The notes beneath the pieces are model-generated. The model saw only the letters and a list, made by a program, of their open reading frames with translations. It did not search any database and was not told the DNA's origin. Below are positions 1-5,663 of a stretch of DNA of 5,663 nucleotides, piece after piece. The stretch comes from Planktotalea sp. (GTDB taxonomy: Bacteria; Pseudomonadota; Alphaproteobacteria; Rhodobacterales; Rhodobacteraceae): assembly GCA_024645145.1 (NCBI GenBank), contig JAHEGL010000151.1:1-5663 (forward strand). Direction: 5' to 3'. The position numbers were made by a program, and so were the translations under genes. The number at the start of each line of letters is the position of its first letter. Positions within the stretch are counted from its first letter, which is position 1.

Positions 1-86
1 TCACCTGCGTCGATGCGTGCTTGAAAGGTGGCGAGCTTTTCAGGATCGTCCTGCGTTGCCTCGGATTTGATCATTTGAGCGTACAT
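1..86 (-). CDS. paaA: Phenylacetyl-CoA epoxidase catalytic subunit PaaA, N-terminal fragment
   Basis: Only the first 28 codons lie in the window; the gene runs off the left edge. The peptide begins MYAQMIKSEATQDD and continues to QARIDAG, which matches my memory of PaaA N-termini in roseobacters. In that family PaaA is the di-iron oxygenase subunit of the PaaABCE complex, which converts phenylacetyl-CoA to its 1,2-epoxide in the cytoplasm. None of the iron-binding residues falls inside the window, so the call rests on the N-terminus and on context. The ATG at 86 is preceded by AGGA (94-97, minus strand) with 7 bases of spacing. It starts 37 bases after the thiolase stop, so the two are almost certainly co-transcribed. 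Another short alphaproteobacterial protein cannot be fully excluded from 28 residues. Confidence 0.75.
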   Translation of the reverse strand, partial: MYAQMIKSEATQDDPEKLATFQARIDAG

Positions 87-123
87 TTTAGTATCCTACC
101 GCTTTGCTACTTGCGGACATGTC

Positions 124-1326
124 TTAAACCCTTTCAATGATGATTGCTGTGCCTTGGCCGACGCCAACACACATAGTGCACAGCGCATAGCGCCCGCCTG
201 TTCGTTTGAGTTGATGCGCGGCCGTGAGCACCAAACGTGCGCCTGACATGCCAAGCGGATGACCTAGCGCGATTGCGCCGCCTTGCGGATTCACGCGGGG
301 ATCATCATCGGTAACGCCAAGTTCGCGCAGTGTGGCGATGCCTTGGCTGGCGAAAGCCTCGTTCAGTTCAATAATGTCCATTTGATCGATCGTAAGGCCC
401 GCGCGTTTGAGGACCTTTTCGCTAGCAGGGACGGGGCCGATCCCCATCACACGGGGCGTGACTCCTGCAGAGGACATGCCAACGATGCGCGCCATTGGCG
501 TGAGTGACTGTTTGTAGAGGGCTTTGTCAGACGCGATGAGCAGCGCCGCGGCCCCGTCATTCACGCCAGAGGCATTGCCAGCTGTTACGGTTTTGTCTGG
601 GCCATTGATGCCCTTGAGAGCCCCAAGCTTTTCAGCGCTGGTGCCGGGGCGCGGGTGTTCGTCTGTGTCAAAGATGATGGGATCACCTTTGCGCTGTGGG
701 ATTTCGACAGGGGCGATTTCGTTCGTAAAGAAACCTGCCTCATGAGCGGCGGCCCATTTGGCCTGCGAACTTGCCGCGAAAGCGTCCTGATCTGCGCGGT
801 TCACATTATAAGCGTCAGCCACGTTGTCAGCGGTTTCCGGCATGGAATCGACGCCATATGCGTTCTTCATTTTGCGGTTGATGAAACGCCAGCCGATGGT
901 TGTGTCAAAGACCTGATTGGCGCGAGAAAACGCGCTGGTCGCTTTAGGCATCACAAAAGGCGCGCGGCTCATGCTTTCAACGCCACCTGCGATACACAGG
1001 TCTTGATCACCCGCTTTGATCGCGCGTGCGGCCATGCCGACGGCGTCCATGCCTGACGCGCACAGACGGTTCACAGTGGCACCGGGTACAGCTGTAGGAA
1101 GACCTGCGAGCAATGCAGCCATACGTGCAACGTTACGGTTATCTTCACCCGCTTGGTTGGCACTGCCGTAAAACACATCATCGACGGCGGACCAGTCAAC
1201 CGATGGGTTGCGCTGCATTAACGCGGCAATCGGCAAAGCGGCCAGATCATCGGTGCGCACAGAGGACAAGCTGCCACCGTAGCGCCCAATTGGAGTGCGA
1301 ACCCCATCGCAGATAAATGCGTCCAT
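124..1326 (-). CDS. paaJ: 3-oxoadipyl-CoA / 3-oxo-5,6-dehydrosuberyl-CoA thiolase (PaaJ/PcaF family)
   Basis: A complete 400-residue thiolase of the acetyl-CoA acetyltransferase superfamily, of the usual length. The N-terminus [18 protein letters not shown] is typical of the PcaF/PaaJ subgroup. Catalytic landmarks are present: the acyl-accepting Cys89 in [20 protein letters not shown] at 250-261, NEAFA at 322-326, His356 in [10 protein letters not shown], and the acid/base Cys386 in [10 protein letters not shown]. The family cleaves beta-ketoadipyl-CoA to succinyl-CoA and acetyl-CoA; PaaJ acts twice in phenylacetate breakdown, also on 3-oxo-5,6-dehydrosuberyl-CoA. Sequence alone does not separate PaaJ from PcaF (protocatechuate branch); the choice of PaaJ rests on paaA following directly in the same direction. 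GGGAG (1337-1341, minus) lies 10 bases before the ATG. It appears to be the first gene of the operon, downstream of the katG terminator. Cytoplasmic; no signal peptide. Confidence 0.9.
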   Translation of the reverse strand: MDAFICDGVRTPIGRYGGSLSSVRTDDLAALPIAALMQRNPSVDWSAVDDVFYGSANQAGEDNRNVARMAALLAGLPTAVPGATVNRLCASGMDAVGMAARAIKAGDQDLCIAGGVESMSRAPFVMPKATSAFSRANQVFDTTIGWRFINRKMKNAYGVDSMPETADNVADAYNVNRADQDAFAASSQAKWAAAHEAGFFTNEIAPVEIPQRKGDPIIFDTDEHPRPGTSAEKLGALKGINGPDKTVTAGNASGVNDGAAALLIASDKALYKQSLTPMARIVGMSSAGVTPRVMGIGPVPASEKVLKRAGLTIDQMDIIELNEAFASQGIATLRELGVTDDDPRVNPQGGAIALGHPLGMSGARLVLTAAHQLKRTGGRYALCTMCVGVGQGTAIIIERV

Positions 1327-1353
1327 GTTTCGTAATCTCCCAGTTACATCATG

Positions 1354-1383
1354 TTAATACGCAATCTTTATGCTGTCTCGCAA
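1354..1383 (-). promoter_or_regulatory. Possible sigma70-type promoter for the paaJ-paaA operon
   Basis: Read on the minus strand, TTGCGA (1378-1383, four of six matches to TTGACA) is followed after 18 bases by TATTAA (1354-1359, four of six matches to TATAAT). The -10 box ends 27 bases before the thiolase ATG. It is the best-spaced pair I found between the katG terminator and the thiolase gene, but the matches are weak and an activator-dependent promoter elsewhere in 1342-1460 is possible. Confidence 0.25.
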
Positions 1384-1437
1384 GGAAAAGTTACAGATAT
1401 TTGCATTGAAGAGTATTTTGGTAACGTATTGAAGCAA

Positions 1438-1453
1438 CATAATCCTCATTATG
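1438..1453. promoter_or_regulatory. 16-bp perfect palindrome upstream of paaJ, candidate operator
   Basis: CATAAT-CCTC-ATTATG is a perfect 6-bp inverted repeat with a 4-base centre, about 112 bases upstream of the thiolase start and outside the katG terminator. The size and symmetry suit a dimeric regulator. Phenylacetate operons are commonly controlled by TetR- or GntR-type regulators such as PaaR and PaaX, but I do not recognise this as a known site for either. In AT-rich intergenic DNA such a palindrome can also occur by chance. Confidence 0.3.
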
Positions 1454-1470
1454 CCGGAAATGACAAAAAC

Positions 1471-1505
1471 AAAAACGCCGACCCCTAGTGGAGCCGGCGT
1501 TTTTT
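1471..1505 (-). terminator. Intrinsic terminator of katG
   Basis: An inverted repeat pairs AAAAACGCCG (1471-1480) with CGGCGTTTTT (1495-1504); the loop is 14 bases. Read on the minus strand the GC stem is followed by a run of T, giving CGGCGTTTTTGTTTTT. It lies about 20 bases after the katG stop codon and separates katG from the paa operon. Because the A/T arms are symmetric it could also stop plus-strand transcription, though no plus-strand gene enters it here. Confidence 0.88.
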
Positions 1506-1524
1506 AACTCAATTCACGTAAGCC

Positions 1525-3773
<2,249 letters not shown>

Positions 3774-3776
3774 ATT

Positions 3777-3805
3777 AGAATAGATCTAACAGGACCAAAT
3801 CATAA
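3777..3805 (-). promoter_or_regulatory. katG: Likely katG promoter
   Basis: On the minus strand TTATGA (3800-3805) and TATTCT (3777-3782) are separated by 17 bases. The -10 box matches consensus at four of six positions and the -35 box at three, as expected for a promoter needing an activator. The OxyR-like array begins 6 bases upstream of the -35 box, the layout known for OxyR-activated promoters. Transcription would start near 3770. Confidence 0.4.
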
Positions 3806-3811
3806 ATAAAA

Positions 3812-3848
3812 TTCACTTTTTCTTATAGTAATCATAATTTTACCCTAT
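3812..3848. promoter_or_regulatory. Candidate OxyR binding site upstream of katG
   Basis: The known OxyR site is four tetranucleotides, ATAG-N7-CTAT-N7-ATAG-N7-CTAT. Here the elements at that exact spacing are TTCA (3812), TTAT (3823), ATAA (3834) and CTAT (3845): 11 of 16 bases match and three of four elements match at three or four positions. The best half is ATAA-TTTTACC-CTAT at 3834-3848. It spans about -42 to -78 relative to the proposed katG start, where OxyR normally contacts RNA polymerase. The first element is poor, so this is a candidate only. Confidence 0.45.
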
Positions 3849-3853
3849 CACAG
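3842..3853 (+). repeat. Copy 1 of a 12-base word shared by the katG and oxyR control regions
   Basis: ACCCTATCACAG here is identical to 4548-4559 upstream of oxyR, and 10 of 12 bases match 4512-4523. This copy overlaps the right end of the candidate OxyR site upstream of katG. Confidence 0.6.
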
Positions 3854-3872
3854 TCACGTAACTAAACGTCAC
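3853..3872. repeat. Imperfect inverted repeat in the katG-rhodanese spacer
   Basis: GTCACGT (3853-3859) and ACGTCAC (3866-3872) are inverted copies with one mismatch, separated by AACTAA. The word ACGTCAC recurs at 3961-3967. It may be a regulator site; no known binding protein is recognised. Confidence 0.3.
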
Positions 3873-3961
3873 CGTATTTTTCAGCTTGCCCCAACCAGCG
3901 ATCGACCCGCCACAAGCACAAATCACCCCCAGGATCATTTCACGGGCCAATGGCCACTGGA

Positions 3962-3999
3962 CGTCACTTGAACCGATCGCAACATCAAGTAATGTGACG
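3962..3999. repeat. Bulged inverted repeat upstream of the rhodanese gene
   Basis: CGTCACTTGA (3962-3971) can pair with TCAAGT (3985-3990) and then GACG (3996-3999) across a 5-base bulge, giving a 10-bp stem around a 13-base loop that contains CGATCG. It ends 34 bases before the rhodanese start. It could be an operator or a leader hairpin; no T-run follows, so it is not an intrinsic terminator. Confidence 0.35.
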
Positions 4000-4033
4000 C
4001 CAAGCTTTGCATCCCCCAAACCGGTGAAAAAAT

Positions 4034-4489
4034 ATGCAAATCACGCGCAGACATATGTTGCTTGGTCTTACGGGGGCCGCTGGGCTTGTTGGCGCGGGCT
4101 ACCTGCTGGTCCCTTCCCGTTCCGGCGCTGGCGAAAGCGCGCGTCTTGATCCTATGGAAGCGCATCGACAGGCGCTGAGTGGCGATATTCTTCTCGTGGA
4201 TATACGCCGTCCGGATGAGTGGCAGCGTACAGGTCTGGGCCAAGGGGCTGTCCCAATTGATATGCGGCGCAAAGACTTTGTCGATGCGCTTCTCGCCGAA
4301 CAAATGAAGCGGGATGGTTTGCCTGTTGCGCTGATTTGTGAACGCGGTGTGCGTTCACGGCGCGTGGCGTTCGCGCTCGCGCAAGCCAATGTGCGGCCTA
4401 TCATTGATGTCCCTGAAGGAATGCTTGGCTCACGTTCAGGTCCGGGGTGGCTCAAGCGAAACCTGCCGCTTGTCGCATGGAGCGGATAA
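4034..4489 (+). CDS. Exported single-domain rhodanese-like sulfurtransferase
   Basis: A 151-residue protein. The N-terminus MQITRRHMLLGLTGAAG carries a twin-arginine pair (Arg5-Arg6) followed by a hydrophobic stretch to about residue 26, consistent with Tat (or possibly Sec) export or an N-terminal membrane anchor; no clean AxA cleavage site is visible. The rest is one rhodanese domain: VDIRRPDEWQ at 55-64 is the usual D-x-R-x-x-x-E-[WY] element, and the active-site loop is CERGVRS with Cys102, the only cysteine, and Arg107. The C-terminal part VPEGMLGS and GPGWLK also fits the family. Rhodaneses carry sulfane sulfur on the loop cysteine and pass it to thiol or cyanide acceptors. The start is supported by GGTGA (4023-4027) 6 bases upstream of the ATG. 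It lies between divergent katG and co-directional oxyR, 121 bases ahead of oxyR. The physiological substrate is unknown; a role in oxidative or sulfur stress is inferred from position only. Confidence 0.88.
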   Translation: MQITRRHMLLGLTGAAGLVGAGYLLVPSRSGAGESARLDPMEAHRQALSGDILLVDIRRPDEWQRTGLGQGAVPIDMRRKDFVDALLAEQMKRDGLPVALICERGVRSRRVAFALAQANVRPIIDVPEGMLGSRSGPGWLKRNLPLVAWSG

Positions 4490-4511
4490 AAGCGATCCGA
4501 GGTTCACAGAA

Positions 4512-4523
4512 ACCCTAACACAC
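4512..4523 (+). repeat. Copy 2 (10/12) of the shared katG-oxyR word
   Basis: ACCCTAACACAC differs from the other two copies at two positions and is placed exactly 36 bases before the copy at 4548, so the oxyR leader carries a direct repeat. Confidence 0.45.
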
Positions 4524-4543
4524 TCTAACTGCACGTGTGAGTT

Positions 4544-4573
4544 TTGGACCCTATCACAGCCTTGGATTAGAAA
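4544..4573 (+). promoter_or_regulatory. oxyR: Possible oxyR promoter
   Basis: TTGGAC (4544-4549) and TAGAAA (4568-4573) are separated by 18 bases; the -10 box matches at four of six positions. The shared 12-base word fills much of the spacer, a position from which a bound regulator would repress, which would fit OxyR autoregulation as known in enterobacteria. Both boxes are weak. Confidence 0.3.
4548..4559 (+). repeat. Copy 3 of the shared katG-oxyR word
   Basis: ACCCTATCACAG is identical to 3842-3853. Its TATCACA part also forms a 7-bp inverted repeat with TGTGATA at 4594-4600, close to the oxyR start. Confidence 0.6.
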
Positions 4574-4610
4574 AATTTGTGCTTCGAGGGCAATGTGATA
4601 ATGACAGCCT

Positions 4611-5516
4611 ATGAACAACTTAACGCTCAAACAACTCAGATATTTTGAGGCCGTCGCCAACCAAAAGCATTTTGGTCGCGCAGCACAAGTCTGCAATATC
4701 TCTCAGCCCGCTATTTCCGTGCAGATCAAAGAGCTGGAAGAAACTCTGGGGCAAATCCTGTTTGAGCGGCGCGCACGCCAGATTTGCCTGACCTCTTTCG
4801 GTGAACAATTTGCGATCCGCGTGCGTCCAATTCTGCGCGCGGTGGATGATCTTTCTGACTTGGCGCGCACGTCTCATGAAGGGCTGGTTGGCAAACTGCG
4901 CCTCGGCGTTATTCCCACAATCGGCCCTTACCTGCTTCCGCGCATCGTTGCGCAAATGAACTCCGCTTATCCGCAGGTCGATTTGCATATCAGAGAGACG
5001 CAAACGCATAATTTGATAAGTGACCTTCTTGGCGGTGCGCTTGATTTGGCACTTGTCGCCTTGCCCATTTCAGAACCCGAATTGACCGAACTTCCACTAT
5101 TTGATGAACGCTTCGTTTTATTGCGAAGCGCGCGGGATGCTGGCAAGCCTGTTCCTGATGGATCTGCACTCTCAAAGATGAAATTGCTCTTGCTGGAAGA
5201 AGGTCATTGTTTTCGTGATCAAGCGCTTTCTTTTTGCCGTATGCCCAGCAGCGCTCCGAAAGAGAGCATGGAAGGCAGCTCCCTTTCGACGCTTGTACAG
5301 ATGGTTGCCAGCGGTCTTGGTGTGACCCTTATTCCCCAGATGGCCGTTGCACTGGAAGCGCGGTCTGCTGATGTCGATGTCGCCCGTTTTGCGACGCCCG
5401 AACCTACCCGTACAATCGGCCTTGTTTGGCGCAAAGCCTCGCCGATGCGCGAAAGCGTCGAAAAGATTGGTGATTTGATCAACGAAAGCAATGATCTGGC
5501 AACACGCGATAAATAG
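4611..5516 (+). CDS. oxyR: LysR-family hydrogen peroxide sensor-regulator OxyR
   Basis: A 301-residue LysR-type regulator of normal length. Residues 1-65 form the winged helix-turn-helix: LTLKQLRYFEAVA, then FGRAAQVCNISQPAISVQIKE in two adjoining parts, followed by the linker helix. The substrate-binding-like domain starts about residue 95 with RLGVIPTIGPYLLPR, a stretch characteristic of OxyR. The decisive evidence is LEEGHCFRDQALSFC, with Cys200 and Cys209 corresponding to the redox pair Cys199/Cys208 of E. coli OxyR at identical spacing, preceded by His199. Peroxide oxidises this pair to a disulfide and switches the DNA-bound tetramer to activation. Cys28 and Cys59 are additional. A stop codon in frame at 4602 means no earlier start exists, and the ATG at 4611 gives the family N-terminus, yet no good ribosome binding site precedes it. 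katG, a classic OxyR target, lies just beyond the rhodanese gene. Confidence 0.95.
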   Translation: MNNLTLKQLRYFEAVANQKHFGRAAQVCNISQPAISVQIKELEETLGQILFERRARQICLTSFGEQFAIRVRPILRAVDDLSDLARTSHEGLVGKLRLGVIPTIGPYLLPRIVAQMNSAYPQVDLHIRETQTHNLISDLLGGALDLALVALPISEPELTELPLFDERFVLLRSARDAGKPVPDGSALSKMKLLLLEEGHCFRDQALSFCRMPSSAPKESMEGSSLSTLVQMVASGLGVTLIPQMAVALEARSADVDVARFATPEPTRTIGLVWRKASPMRESVEKIGDLINESNDLATRDK

Positions 5517-5519
5517 GCG

Positions 5520-5663
5520 TTACCTAATTTCCCAAATCTTTGAGCCATTTCCGCCAGTAATCGTTAGCGTGCCATCGCCAAGTTTTGTTATTTGACACAA
5601 TGTACCTGCTGCTTCTTTCGGCTCGGTAAGCATACGGCACCAATGACCCTCTTTTATCGTCCA
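5520..5663 (-). CDS. C-terminal fragment of an unidentified protein
   Basis: On the minus strand a frame is open from the window edge to a TAA at 5520-5522, encoding 47 residues of which the right-hand part is missing. It contains EGHWCRML, GTLCQITKLGDG and ends SKIWEIR. Two cysteines about 14 residues apart, with alternating polar and hydrophobic residues, suggest the beta-rich end of a small, perhaps extracytoplasmic, protein, but I do not recognise the family. The gene is convergent with oxyR with only 3 bases between stops, leaving no room for a terminator between them. A second minus-strand frame is also open to a TAG at 5524-5526; I prefer the first because it has more purine, especially G, at first codon positions and fewer tryptophans and arginines. 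Confidence is limited by the short length. Confidence 0.55.
   Translation of the reverse strand, partial: WTIKEGHWCRMLTEPKEAAGTLCQITKLGDGTLTITGGNGSKIWEIR

Noticed and set aside
283..1316. Plus-strand open frames opposite the thiolase gene, up to 133 codons
   Set aside because: They are antisense to a complete thiolase with intact active-site motifs and have no domain character.
3935..4455. Minus-strand open frames across the rhodanese gene (118 and 122 codons)
   Set aside because: They are antisense to a gene with a clear export signal, ribosome binding site and rhodanese active-site loop; their translations are Arg/Ser/Pro-rich with no domain.
4519..4539. CACAC...GTGTG inverted repeat and CACGTG palindrome after the rhodanese gene
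   Set aside because: A 5-bp stem with an 11-base loop and a 6-base palindrome are easily found by chance, and no T-run supports a terminator.
5514..5526. Possible hairpin TAGG-CGTTA-CCTA at the oxyR stop
   Set aside because: A 4-bp stem without a following T-run is too weak to be called a terminator.
5524..5663. Alternative minus-strand frame at the right edge, ending HANDYWRKWLKDLGN
   Set aside because: It is open but rich in Trp and Arg and has a weaker purine bias at first codon positions than the other frame; kept only as a less likely alternative.

Overview
The window looks like chromosomal DNA from an alphaproteobacterium, most likely of the Roseobacter group (Rhodobacteraceae). This rests on the style of the PaaA N-terminus and OxyR, the moderate GC content, and the pairing of phenylacetate-catabolism genes with a katG/oxyR locus. 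The organism assignment is inferred from protein character, not from a database search.

Layout, left to right. Positions 1-1326 (minus strand) hold the start of a phenylacetate (paa) operon: a complete thiolase gene (paaJ-type, 400 aa), then after 37 bases the first 28 codons of paaA, the catalytic subunit of the phenylacetyl-CoA epoxidase. Positions 1327-1524 hold the likely paa promoter, a short perfect palindrome, and a strong intrinsic terminator that ends katG transcription. Positions 1525-3717 (minus) encode a complete bifunctional catalase-peroxidase, KatG (730 aa from the supported start). Positions 3718-4033 are a divergent, partly AT-rich regulatory region with a plausible katG promoter, an OxyR-like tetranucleotide array just upstream of it, a 19-bp imperfect palindrome at the predicted transcription start, and two further inverted repeats. 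Positions 4034-4489 (plus) encode a small exported single-domain rhodanese with a twin-arginine N-terminus. Positions 4611-5516 (plus) encode OxyR with both redox cysteines. From 5520 to the window end (minus) is the C-terminal end of a gene I do not recognise, convergent with oxyR and only 3 bases from its stop.

How it works together: the centre is a peroxide-response locus. OxyR senses H2O2 through a Cys200-Cys209 pair and is expected to activate divergent katG. A 12-base word is identical upstream of katG and oxyR, with a third, 10/12 copy upstream of oxyR, which suggests shared control. The rhodanese between them is an unusual passenger and may act on oxidised or sulfane sulfur in the periplasm; that is inference. 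The neighbouring paa operon begins with its own regulatory region after the katG terminator.

I see no mobile element, CRISPR array, tRNA, rRNA or clearly new multi-gene system. The most promising leads are the repeated regulatory word, the palindrome at the katG start site, the exported rhodanese, and the odd translation start of oxyR.
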